Source: Corallococcus coralloides DSM 2259 | Lineage (GTDB): Bacteria; Myxococcota; Myxococcia; Myxococcales; Myxococcaceae | DNA: 64,000 nt | NCBI RefSeq assembly: GCF_000255295.1 | Contig: NC_017030.1 | Coordinates: 9,832,328 to 9,896,327 of the forward strand | Direction of reading: 5' to 3' | In this document: positions 44,401 through 51,658 of the stretch, piece after piece | Position numbering within the stretch: the stretch's first letter is position 1 | Layout of the letters: every line of letters starts with the position of its first letter | Made by a program: the position numbers and the translations under genes | The notes under the pieces: model-generated | The model's input: only the letters and a program-made list of their open reading frames with translations | The model's database searches: none | Told to the model about the DNA's origin: nothing

Positions 44401-47400
44401 GCCGCCGGGGTGACGAGGGCGCGCTGCTGGATGCGCTGGGCCACTCCCTGGTGGCGGCGCGTTCCTGGGCGGCGGACGGTCTGGCCCGCCTGGGTGATGT
44501 GCGCGCGCTGCCGGTGCTCACCGGAAACCTGCGCCACGAGCACCTGCCCATCCGGCTGGGCGCAATCCTCGCGTTCGCGGCCCTGGGCCACGAGGGCGAC
44601 GGCGGCCTGCTGCACGGTCTGGAGGACTCCGCGCGCGAGGTGCAGGAGATGGTGTTCGCCATCGTGCTCGCGCGCGACCTGCGCGCCAGCCGCGAGGGTG
44701 GACCGCCGGACCTGCTGACGAGCGCGCTGTCCAGCGGCCGTCCGGAGGTGCGCTACGCCGCGGCCCGCGCGCTGGAGCTGCGCACGGAGCCGGAGGCCTA
44801 CCGCGCGCACCTGGTGGAGGTGCTGCTGCCGCCGCGTCCGGAGAAGGCCGGCGACATGAAGGACTGGCCCGCGGAGGAAGAGCGGGCGAAGCGCGTGATT
44901 GGCCTCGCGGAGGCGCTCTCCAGCGGTCAGCCGGAGCAGCGCTATGCGGCGGCGCAGGTGCTGCTGCTGCGCAACAAGCCGCTGGACTACTTCCGTGAAG
45001 CGCAGAAGGTCGCGCGGCCCAGCTCGCTCCAGGCCCCCTGGAAGCCGGAGACGGCCGAGGGCGCCGCGCACGTCATCCAGCCCTCCACGCCGGAGAAGCA
45101 GGGCACGGCCTCCGCCACGGGCAAGAGCTGGCTGCGCCGCCTCTTCTCCGCGGTGAAGCCGGCGGAAGGCACGAGCACCGGGACGCCGAAGGACGCGACG
45201 CAGGCGGAGCGTCAGCACCTGCGCCGCCTCGCCTTCGGCGCCTACGTGGGCCTGCTGCGTCAGGTGACCGCGGGTGACGAGGAAGGCCACCGCGTCCGCC
45301 GTGACGCCGTGGACCGCGTGGTGAAGCTCACGCAGGAAGGCTACGCGGGCACGTCCGCCGCGGTGGCCGCCCTGCTGCGCGCGCTGGAGGATCCGCACCA
45401 GCTCGTGCGCCGGGCCGCGCTCGCGGGCCTCAAGGAGCTGTACCCCGCCGGCAGCGACGAGCCGCTGGCGCTGGCCCTGGCCTCGCTGTCGCCGGACGTC
45501 GCGCGCGCCGCGCTGGAGGAACTGGCGGAGCGCGGTGACAAGGCCCGTCCGCGAGTGGCCGCGGCGCTCAACTCGCCGCTGCCGGAAGTGCGCAAGTCCG
45601 CCTTCGAGCTGCTGGAGAAGCTGAGCCCGCCGGGCAGCCTGGATCCGCTGCTGGCCGCGCTGGGCAGCGAGCACGCGGACCTGCGCGTGGGCGTGATTGA
45701 GCGGCTCGCGGGAGCCAACGACCCGCGCGTCACGGAGGCCCTGGGCCGCGCGATGGGCAGCGAGCACGAGGACCTGCGGCTGCGCGCCGCGGAGCTGCTC
45801 GCGTTCCGGGGTGACGACCGGGCGGTGGAGGTGCTGGGCACCTTCCTGCGTTCGGAGACGTCCGCTGTGGCCCGCCGCGCACAGGAGGCCCTGGCGCGAC
45901 TGGGGACCTCCGCCGCCGTGGCCGCGCTCGCCGCGCGCCTGACGGTGGCCACGGAGATTCCGGAGCGCACCCGGCTGGTGGCCGCGCTGGGCCGCACCCA
46001 CCGCGCGGACGCGCTGGACGTGCTCGCGCGCCAGAGCGTGGAGGACGAAGCCCCGTCCGTGCGCCTCGCCTGCGTGACGGCGGCGATGCAGCTCACCTGG
46101 CCGCCGGAGCAGGAGAAGCTGAAGGAGCACGAGCGCGAGCTGAAGAAGCGCGACGCGGCGCTCGCGGTGCGCTTCCTGCGCGTGGCGGTGAAGAGCCAGG
46201 ACCCGGAGGTCCGCAAGGCCGCCGCCCGCGAACTGGAGCACGGCAAGAGCGAGGGCCAGGACGCGCTGCTCGTCCAGCTCTTCAACGACCGCGACGTCAC
46301 CGTGCGCGCGGCGGCCGTGGAGCACTACTCGAAGCGCGTGGTGGAAGAGGGCGCGGCGGTGGAGCCGCTGGAGGAGATCCTCCGCGCCGGAGCCCGCGAG
46401 CTGATGCTGCCCGCGGCGGAAGGCGTCGCGCACCAGCGCCGCGCCAGCGCCCTGCGGCCCCTGCTCCTGTACGCGCGCGCCGGTGAGCCGCACGAGCGAG
46501 GCCGGGCCCTGCTCGCCCTGGGCACGCTCGGCGACGTGCGCGCCCTCTCCGAGCTGGAGACGGTGGCCGGCGGAGGCACGCCGGATGCCCCGGCGGAAGA
46601 GGACATGGTGTTCGCCGCCATCGAGGCGCTCGGCCGGCTCGCGAACCGGATGCCGGATGGCGAAGACCGCCGCCGCATCGAGGAGAAGGTGGAAGCCGCC
46701 GCCACGGACGGCGCCGCCTTCCAGCGCCAGGAAGCCGGCGTGCGCGGCCTGCGCGCCCTGGGCGGAGAGCGTGCCCGGGTGAAGCTGGAGGCGCTGCTCG
46801 CCGACGGTGAGACGGACGACGACGTGCGCCGCACGGTCGCGGAGGAGCTCGGCAAGTTCGGAGATCCGGCCGCCGAGGCCGCCCTCGCCGCCGCGCTGAA
46901 CGAGGAGGACGACGACCTTCGCGCCGCCGCGCGCAAGGCGCTGGACGTCCTCTTCCCCAAGGAGCGTACGCGGGTGGAGTTCCTCGCCGTGCAGAGCGAG
47001 CACGAGGACATCTCCGAGCCCGCCGCCACGTACCTCGCGAGCGAAGGCGACCCCGCCCTGCTCGTGCCCCGCCTGGCCACACTGGACAACGTGGAACTGC
47101 GCCTCCGTCTGCGTCGCGGCCTCGCCCGCCGTGGCGCGATGCCGGTGCCGGAGGTCATCGCCCTGTTCGGCCACGACAAGCCGGAAGCGCGCGAAGAGGC
47201 CGCGCGGCTCGTGGGCACCTGGACGGGTGACGCGCGCGAAGCCGGCGCCGTGGACACGGCCGGCCTGACCCGCGCGCTGGTGGCCGCGGAACGGCGCACC
47301 GCCACCGCGTGGACCACCGCGCAGCCTCCGAAGAAGGAGCCGCTGGCCGCCGCCTGGGAGCGCATGCTCTGGGCGGGTTCACGGCTGGGCGCGAAGGAGC

Positions 47401-47957
47401 TGGTGGCGACGTCCGCCGAAATCCTCCGCAAGGGTGAGGCCCAGGCCCCCGCCGCCGTGCGCCAGGAAGCGGCGCGCGTGCTGGGACGGCTGAAGGCCAC
47501 GAGCGAGGCGCAGGCCCTGCGCACCGCGCTCGGTGACCCGGACGCCGCCGTGCGCGCCGCCGCCGCCTCGGTGCTGGCCGCGCTGGTGCCGGAGCAGTCC
47601 TCGGCCTGGGCGCTGGAGGTGAAGCCCTTCGACCCGGTGGCCCTGGGCCCCACGGGCGCGAAGGTGGCCCCGTCCGCGCTCACGGCCAGCGAAGGCCGCC
47701 GGCTCGCGGTCCCCGCGCTGCTGGCGAAGAAGGACCTGGAGCCGCTCAAGTCCGTGGCCGCCGACCCGAAGGCGGAGGTGAAGCAGGACGCCTGGGCCGC
47801 GCTGGGACGCCTGGGCGGAGACGAGGCCGCGGCGCTGCTGAAGACGGCCGCGTTCGACAAGTCGCAGTCGGTGGAGCTGCGCAAGGCGGCCTACCGCGCC
47901 CACAAACGTGCACGCCGGGCCGCTGAGCGCGCCCGGAAGGAAGGTCAACCGTCGTGA
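41424..47957 (+). CDS. Giant WD40 + HEAT repeat protein, second gene of the retron-associated module
   Basis: A 2177-aa protein. Residues 1-330 form a WD40-type propeller with recurring strands such as LYTAGADGFVRAWDWD, VACAGDDSVVRSFTVATG, LVSAGDDGKLRIGYLVG and IASVGSDGKLKVWRLD. From about 340 to the end it is a very long array of HEAT repeats (AALDALVKLETESPLAAPRAAL, ETATALQALQDPRARERLVWMLDDADGDVRAAALSAV, and dozens more), with a Ser/Thr/Gly linker near residues 1210-1255. No catalytic motif was seen. The stop overlaps the next start (GTGA, 47954-47957), indicating translational coupling. It has no membrane segment. Its size and repeats suggest a scaffold or surveillance protein; partners are probably the neighbouring gene products. 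Confidence 0.82.
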   Translation: MANLSIGNIEKVRALAANARLLIVGGTRAAAASRLTAYDPATNKVLWTSPLPAHVLGVALSGEQFAAAGADGTVRFGSLTDGTVKFQLHNAHPGGCTAVAASPDGKVLYTAGADGFVRAWDWDSTKKLKEWSASSQPLRAVAVDPTHTYVACAGDDSVVRSFTVATGARRDMPGHEGAVRALAFTPRDGRLVSAGDDGKLRIGYLVGAVEFEVRGDKDSGHAGSVLGLVFPPTPQAEAGQDPAERIASVGSDGKLKVWRLDERRKPRTFELGSKALNAVAFAPPANPRQAKQLLGYLFVAGEDRGVTRITLGTDGKPTDETTAYGHGFDVFNDALKAALPRREAAVKEAVALLEPEALDFVLGVLSSDKDIAARRLAATELGNHGRTAARPKLRDRLNDDDKTVRAAALDALVKLETESPLAAPRAALDSRFVDTRVQGLRLLAKQGSVSPLVPGLIASKLPDTNAEVGTAALDALTTVSPKGSTEPLKLAFERGPAALKVEVLLRASVAGLLGDPRLQPLVARALDDADRDVRRVAFAVRVLERRALAATLEAKDEEFARTVREVTRMLTLQAKRAAGDTEAKFNTDAELAASREQLFGKTPAGTALTEADLEPLLAAMACRMPDTAVRGARVLAQLGDGRALGALLQLSREDDAAIRRETATALQALQDPRARERLVWMLDDADGDVRAAALSAVVALDAEAPLSAAEAALRSGHEDVRVRGLDRLVKLGAKAEGAEGLLGDALEDESAKVRGEAFRTLWAWNDQEPVKALDRALAGRFPDLRTRAVEVLAQKGTDDWALERLKKSVEDRDAGVATAAYEAWVKLAGKEKAEPHLAALNTTHPALREKAAKASVHAPAEAMRSALLKRVQDEHLDVAFAALEALDKLIPNENGPLLAGIAASALPVRVRASELLAPRGAEDIIEPMRGLITDKDLERMYPPAFLVPLRIRASRALATLGSRRLLGFYATTLLPHEVTDLQEQGARGLATASRRGDEGALLDALGHSLVAARSWAADGLARLGDVRALPVLTGNLRHEHLPIRLGAILAFAALGHEGDGGLLHGLEDSAREVQEMVFAIVLARDLRASREGGPPDLLTSALSSGRPEVRYAAARALELRTEPEAYRAHLVEVLLPPRPEKAGDMKDWPAEEERAKRVIGLAEALSSGQPEQRYAAAQVLLLRNKPLDYFREAQKVARPSSLQAPWKPETAEGAAHVIQPSTPEKQGTASATGKSWLRRLFSAVKPAEGTSTGTPKDATQAERQHLRRLAFGAYVGLLRQVTAGDEEGHRVRRDAVDRVVKLTQEGYAGTSAAVAALLRALEDPHQLVRRAALAGLKELYPAGSDEPLALALASLSPDVARAALEELAERGDKARPRVAAALNSPLPEVRKSAFELLEKLSPPGSLDPLLAALGSEHADLRVGVIERLAGANDPRVTEALGRAMGSEHEDLRLRAAELLAFRGDDRAVEVLGTFLRSETSAVARRAQEALARLGTSAAVAALAARLTVATEIPERTRLVAALGRTHRADALDVLARQSVEDEAPSVRLACVTAAMQLTWPPEQEKLKEHERELKKRDAALAVRFLRVAVKSQDPEVRKAAARELEHGKSEGQDALLVQLFNDRDVTVRAAAVEHYSKRVVEEGAAVEPLEEILRAGARELMLPAAEGVAHQRRASALRPLLLYARAGEPHERGRALLALGTLGDVRALSELETVAGGGTPDAPAEEDMVFAAIEALGRLANRMPDGEDRRRIEEKVEAAATDGAAFQRQEAGVRGLRALGGERARVKLEALLADGETDDDVRRTVAEELGKFGDPAAEAALAAALNEEDDDLRAAARKALDVLFPKERTRVEFLAVQSEHEDISEPAATYLASEGDPALLVPRLATLDNVELRLRLRRGLARRGAMPVPEVIALFGHDKPEAREEAARLVGTWTGDAREAGAVDTAGLTRALVAAERRTATAWTTAQPPKKEPLAAAWERMLWAGSRLGAKELVATSAEILRKGEAQAPAAVRQEAARVLGRLKATSEAQALRTALGDPDAAVRAAAASVLAALVPEQSSAWALEVKPFDPVALGPTGAKVAPSALTASEGRRLAVPALLAKKDLEPLKSVAADPKAEVKQDAWAALGRLGGDEAAALLKTAAFDKSQSVELRKAAYRAHKRARRAAERARKEGQPS

Positions 47958-49813
47958 GCACCGCAACCGCACGTCATCCCGTCGCGCTGAGCTACGCCGC
48001 GCAGAGCGACGTGGTCGTCACGCCGGACGCCTCGCGCGTGCAGCTGGCCCTGGAGGGCTCGCGAGGCACCGTGGGCGTCAGTGGTCAGGTGAAGGACCCC
48101 ACCCTCTTCCGCGACGCGCTGGCCGCCGCCTTCGCGGTGCTCTCCAGCGACCTGCGCTACCGGGGCCGCGACCGCACCGCGTACCTCGCGTACCTGATGA
48201 AGCAGGGCAAGCGCGCCAGCGCGCAGATCTGGGAAGCGCAGAAGGCCTTCCTCGACAACGCGCTGGAGGGTGAAGAGAAGAAGGACGCCGTCCTGGACCC
48301 CGTCCTCACGGTGGATCCGGATCAGGTCTCGCTGGAGGTCTTCTCCCGTGACGAGAGCGCCTACGCGCGCCTCGCCTTCGACAACAGCCTCTTCGACAAG
48401 CGCCAGGCCGCGCACGGCTCCACGTTCCTGGACGTGCCGCAGGACCTGCCCGCCCGCCTGGACCGCCTGCGCGCCTACGCCCCGGTGGTGCTGGAGGCCC
48501 ACGTCGCCCCCACCGCGAAGGCCGCGCCCGCCACGGAGCCCAGAACCCCGCGCACGGTGGAAGTGCCGCACGCGTGGCTGCGAGGCTTCCTCCAGGTGCA
48601 GTCCGCCGCGACGCTGCCGGCCACCACCTGCTCCATCGCGCCCATCGACCTCTACAACCTGCTCTTCGCGCTGCGTACCCGCCGCTCGAAGAAGGCGCCC
48701 CGCGCGCTGCGCTTCGAGCTGGTCCCGGGCGCTCCGCCCCGGCTGGTGCTGGAGCCCTGGGAGCAGGTGCTGGAGTGCCACGGCGGCGTGTACGCGGGCA
48801 GCGCGCCCGCGGTGGTGCGCACCTTCGGCCGTCAGCGCCTCGCCGCGCTCGCGCGCCTGTTGCCCCACGCGAAGAGCGTGCACGTGCAGCTGCTGGGTCC
48901 GGGCCTGCCGGTGTTCTGGGTCATCGACCTGGGCGCGGCCACGCTGACGCTGGGGCTCACGGGCTGGACGGAGAGCGGCTGGTCCAGCGCCGCCGCCTTC
49001 GACGCGCTGATGCCGCGAGACGTGTCGGAAGGCCTCGCGGAGTCGCTGCGCAACCGCCTGCGCAAGGACGGTCCCCTCGCCTTCGAAGTGCTGGCCAAGG
49101 ACGCGGGAGCGCCGAAGGATCAGGTGCGCGCCGCGCTCCAGCTCGAATGCCTGCGAGGCCGCGTCCTCTTCGACGTGGCCCGCGGCACCTACCGCCCGCG
49201 CGAGCTGATGCCCACCCCGGTGGACGAGGCCGCGCTGCGCTACGGCAACGAGCGTGAAGCGCGCGCCCACCGCCTGCTCGGCGACGGCGGCCCAGGCTCC
49301 GGCGAGGTGAAGCTCACGCAGGTGCACGACCTGGTCGGCGAAGGCACACGCATCCAGGGCGAAGTCGTGGACCGCGAGGCGGTGCGCAGCTTCTTCCCCA
49401 GCTTCACCATGGACCTGGAGGGCCGCGTGAAGGACGCGGGCTGCGGCTGCCCGCACTTCCGCCGCTCCGGTCTGCGCGAAGGCCCCTGCGAACACATGCT
49501 CGCGCTGCGTCTGGCGTACGCCCGCCGCCGCGCCGAGGAAGAAGCGCTCCGTCAGACGCCGGAGGGCCGCAAGCTCATCCGCGCGGAGACGCGCGCGTAC
49601 GTGCGTCGCGACCCGGCCACGGGACTGGAGCAGGTGTATCGCGTGTCGCTGGACGGCAAGGTGGTGGCCCTCACGTGGGGCCCTCGCCTGGGCGACTCGC
49701 GTCACCAGCGACTTTGGTTCGACACGGACACGGAAGCCCGGACGGCGTACTTCAGCCGTTTGGAGAAACTAACCGCGGACGGCTACATCGACGCGGCCTC
49801 GACTCTGGTGTAA
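47954..49813 (+). CDS. Winged-helix, SWIM zinc-finger and WGR-like protein, third gene of the retron-associated module
   Basis: A 619-aa protein starting at a GTG inside the previous stop. Its N-terminal region (1-360) is not assigned. A winged-helix-like segment lies at about 370-420 (LAFEVLAKDAGAPKDQVRAALQLECLRGRVLFD). The SWIM zinc finger (CxCx(n)CxH) is CGCPHF...GPCEHM near 494-513. The C-terminus (about 555-619) resembles a WGR domain: YRVSLDGKVVALTWGPRLGDSRHQRLWF...KLTADGYIDA, but the eponymous motif reads WGP followed by R. SWIM and WGR domains bind nucleic acids or DNA breaks in other proteins. It is followed 70 bases later by the retron RNA. It is probably the nucleic-acid-facing subunit of the module; no toxin activity is visible. 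Confidence 0.82.
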   Translation: MSTATARHPVALSYAAQSDVVVTPDASRVQLALEGSRGTVGVSGQVKDPTLFRDALAAAFAVLSSDLRYRGRDRTAYLAYLMKQGKRASAQIWEAQKAFLDNALEGEEKKDAVLDPVLTVDPDQVSLEVFSRDESAYARLAFDNSLFDKRQAAHGSTFLDVPQDLPARLDRLRAYAPVVLEAHVAPTAKAAPATEPRTPRTVEVPHAWLRGFLQVQSAATLPATTCSIAPIDLYNLLFALRTRRSKKAPRALRFELVPGAPPRLVLEPWEQVLECHGGVYAGSAPAVVRTFGRQRLAALARLLPHAKSVHVQLLGPGLPVFWVIDLGAATLTLGLTGWTESGWSSAAAFDALMPRDVSEGLAESLRNRLRKDGPLAFEVLAKDAGAPKDQVRAALQLECLRGRVLFDVARGTYRPRELMPTPVDEAALRYGNEREARAHRLLGDGGPGSGEVKLTQVHDLVGEGTRIQGEVVDREAVRSFFPSFTMDLEGRVKDAGCGCPHFRRSGLREGPCEHMLALRLAYARRRAEEEALRQTPEGRKLIRAETRAYVRRDPATGLEQVYRVSLDGKVVALTWGPRLGDSRHQRLWFDTDTEARTAYFSRLEKLTADGYIDAASTLV

Positions 49814-49829
49814 ACACTCACTCAACGGC

Positions 49830-49852
49830 CCGGCCGCCGACGGGGCGGCCGG
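49830..49852 (+). terminator. GC-rich hairpin between the SWIM gene and the retron RNA
   Basis: A perfect 9-bp stem pairs 49830-49838 with 49844-49852 around a 5-base loop (gacgg), 17 bases past the SWIM-gene stop and about 33 before the retron repeats. There is no T-run, so it may slow polymerase or mark the RNA boundary without terminating fully. It could set the ratio of protein module to retron RNA. Confidence 0.45.
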
Positions 49853-49877
49853 AAGGATGGTGGCGCCGGACGAAAAC

Positions 49878-50165
49878 CGAATAGCGAGTGGTCGAGAGAG
49901 GTCTGGACCGCATCAGCCTTAACGCCTCGAGCGTAGGAACGGCGTTGCGCCGTTCTGGTTGAAATGCTGGACACTCTCCGCAAGGTAGCCTGTTCTTGGC
50001 TCTCTCCCTCCCGAGCACTACCGTCGGGGCGGGAAGCGGAACCAACGACGCAGCCGCCGTTTTCCCACCCCGACGGTAGTGCTCGGGAGGGGAGAGCCGG
50101 TGAGGCTACCGTGCCCCAGGTGAGCTGGTGGTGCCTTCCTGGCCTCCCTCGACCGCTCGAATTCG
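49878..50165 (+). ncRNA. Retron msr-msd RNA (Mx162-like)
   Basis: This structured region between the SWIM gene and the reverse transcriptase has the retron plan. Inverted repeats a1 (49885-49903) and a2 (50141-50159) pair with 16 Watson-Crick pairs, two G-U wobbles and one mismatch. The helix extends outward with 49878-49881/50162-50165 and inward with 49905-49907/50137-50139. The msr part has two short stem-loops (22-25/31-34 and 37-44/48-55, adding 49900). A candidate branching G is 49916 in catcAGCctt. The msd part is a very long hairpin: arms 49998-50029 and 50068-50098 match with one bulge, and an outer 8-bp stem joins 49984-49991 to 50103-50110. Size and shape fit the 162-nt msDNA family, but exact ends are inferred. 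Confidence 0.88.
49984..50110 (+). repeat. msd long hairpin (template of the msDNA stem)
   Basis: Long inverted repeat within the retron RNA. Outer stem ggtagcct/aggctacc (8 bp, 49984-49991 with 50103-50110) encloses an almost perfect 31-bp stem (49998-50029 with 50068-50098, one extra T on the left). The loop runs from about 50030 to 50067. Reverse-transcribed, this gives the long stem of the multicopy single-stranded DNA. Confidence 0.88.
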
Positions 50166-50212
50166 TCTCCGTCGCCCCTCCCTGAGCCGCCGCGCCCGTC
50201 GAAGGTAACTCG

Positions 50213-51649
50213 ATGACCGCCAAGCTGGAGTCGTTCGTCCCCGCCGCCCCGCCGCAGGCTGCTCCTGAAGTCACGCCCGCTGCCTCCCCCAACACCGTCG
50301 CGAAGCGCGAGGCCGCCAAGGCCGCGCACGACGCCCTCATCACGCGCTGGAAGGCCATCACCGAGGCCGGCGGCGCGGACGAATGGGTGCACGCCCAGCT
50401 CGTGGCGAAGGGCGCGCTCGCGGACGAGGTGGACTTCTCCTCGTTGAAGGAGAAGGAGAAGACGGCCTGGAAGGAGAAGAAGAAGGCCGAAGCGGTGGAG
50501 CGCCGCGCGCTGGAGCGCCAGGCCCACGAAGCGTGGAAGGCCACGCACGTGAACCACCTGGGCGTGGGCATCCACTGGAACGAAGCCGGCCTGCCGGACA
50601 AGTTCGACCTGGAGCACCGCGAGGAGCGCGCGCGCCAGAACGGCCTGCCCACGCTGAACAACGCGGAGGACCTGGCCAAGGCGCTGGGCCTGAGCGTGTC
50701 CAAGCTGCGCGGCTTCGCGTTCCACCGCGACGTGGACACGGGCTCCCACTACGTGACGTGGAGCATCCCCAAGCGCACGGGCGGCGAGCGCACCATCACC
50801 TCGCCCAAGCCGGAGCTGAAGCAAGCGCAGCGCTGGGTGCTCTCCAACGTCGTGGAGCGGCTGCCGGTGCACGGCGCGGCGCACGGCTTCGTGGCGGGGC
50901 GCTCCATCCTCACCAACGCGCTGGCACACCAGGGCGCGGACGTGCTGGTGAAGGTGGACCTGAAGGACTTCTTCCCCTCGGTGAACTGGCGCCGGGTGAA
51001 GGGCCTCTTGCGCAAGGGCGGCCTGCCGGAGAACACCTCCACGCTGCTGGCGCTGATGTCCACGGAAGCGCCGCGTGAGCGCATGTCCTTCCGGGGCAAG
51101 ACGCTGCACGTGGCGAAGGGACCGCGAGCCCTCCCGCAGGGAGCGCCCACCTCACCGGGCATCACCAACGCGCTGTGCCTGCGCCTGGACAAGCGGCTGT
51201 CGGCGCTGTCGCGCAAGCTGGGCTTCACATACACGCGCTACGCGGACGACCTGACCTTCTCCTGGACGAAGGCGAAGGCGCCCAAGGCCCGCCGCGCGCA
51301 GGGAGCGCCGGTGGCGGTGCTGCTCGCGCGGGTGAAGGACGTGGTGGAGGCGGAAGGCTTCACGGTCCACCCGGACAAGACGCGGGTCGCCCGCAGGGGC
51401 AGCCGTCAGCGCGTCACGGGACTCGTGATCAACGAGGCCAAGGAAGGCACGCCCGCCGCCCGAGTCCCCCGCGACGTGGTGCGCCGCCTGCGCGCGGCCA
51501 TCCACAACCGCCTGCAGGGCAAGCCGGGCCGCGAAGGCGAGTCGCTCGAGCAGCTCAAGGGCATGGCGGCGTTCATCCACATGACGGACCCGGAGAAGGG
51601 CCGCATGTACCTGGATCAGCTCGCGAAGCTCGAAGCCGCCCAGGCATAG
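50213..51649 (+). CDS. Retron reverse transcriptase (Mx162 type)
   Basis: A 478-aa retron RT, close to the 485 aa of M. xanthus RT-Mx162. An N-terminal extension of about 150 residues, rich in Lys/Glu/Ala, precedes the RT fold. Motifs: KVDLKDFFP (247-255, with the first metal Asp at 249), LPQGAPTSP (307-315), RYADD (342-346, the catalytic pair), and RVTGLVIN (400-407) with the VTG signature of retron RTs. HGAAHGF (220-226) corresponds to the retron X-motif region. ATG 50213 has GAAGGT six bases upstream and lies 48 bases after a2. The enzyme primes from a guanosine 2'-OH in the msr and copies the msd into msDNA linked to RNA. The other module genes lie upstream. Confidence 0.95.
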   Translation: MTAKLESFVPAAPPQAAPEVTPAASPNTVAKREAAKAAHDALITRWKAITEAGGADEWVHAQLVAKGALADEVDFSSLKEKEKTAWKEKKKAEAVERRALERQAHEAWKATHVNHLGVGIHWNEAGLPDKFDLEHREERARQNGLPTLNNAEDLAKALGLSVSKLRGFAFHRDVDTGSHYVTWSIPKRTGGERTITSPKPELKQAQRWVLSNVVERLPVHGAAHGFVAGRSILTNALAHQGADVLVKVDLKDFFPSVNWRRVKGLLRKGGLPENTSTLLALMSTEAPRERMSFRGKTLHVAKGPRALPQGAPTSPGITNALCLRLDKRLSALSRKLGFTYTRYADDLTFSWTKAKAPKARRAQGAPVAVLLARVKDVVEAEGFTVHPDKTRVARRGSRQRVTGLVINEAKEGTPAARVPRDVVRRLRAAIHNRLQGKPGREGESLEQLKGMAAFIHMTDPEKGRMYLDQLAKLEAAQA

Positions 51650-51658
51650 CGCGGGGAC

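Noticed and set aside
36195-47174. A 3659-aa open frame on the minus strand, antisense to three genes
   Set aside because: It spans three well-supported plus-strand genes in a fixed phase. Its product is a mix of His/Arg/Gln/Leu with no domain, which is what GC-rich codon bias leaves on the opposite strand.
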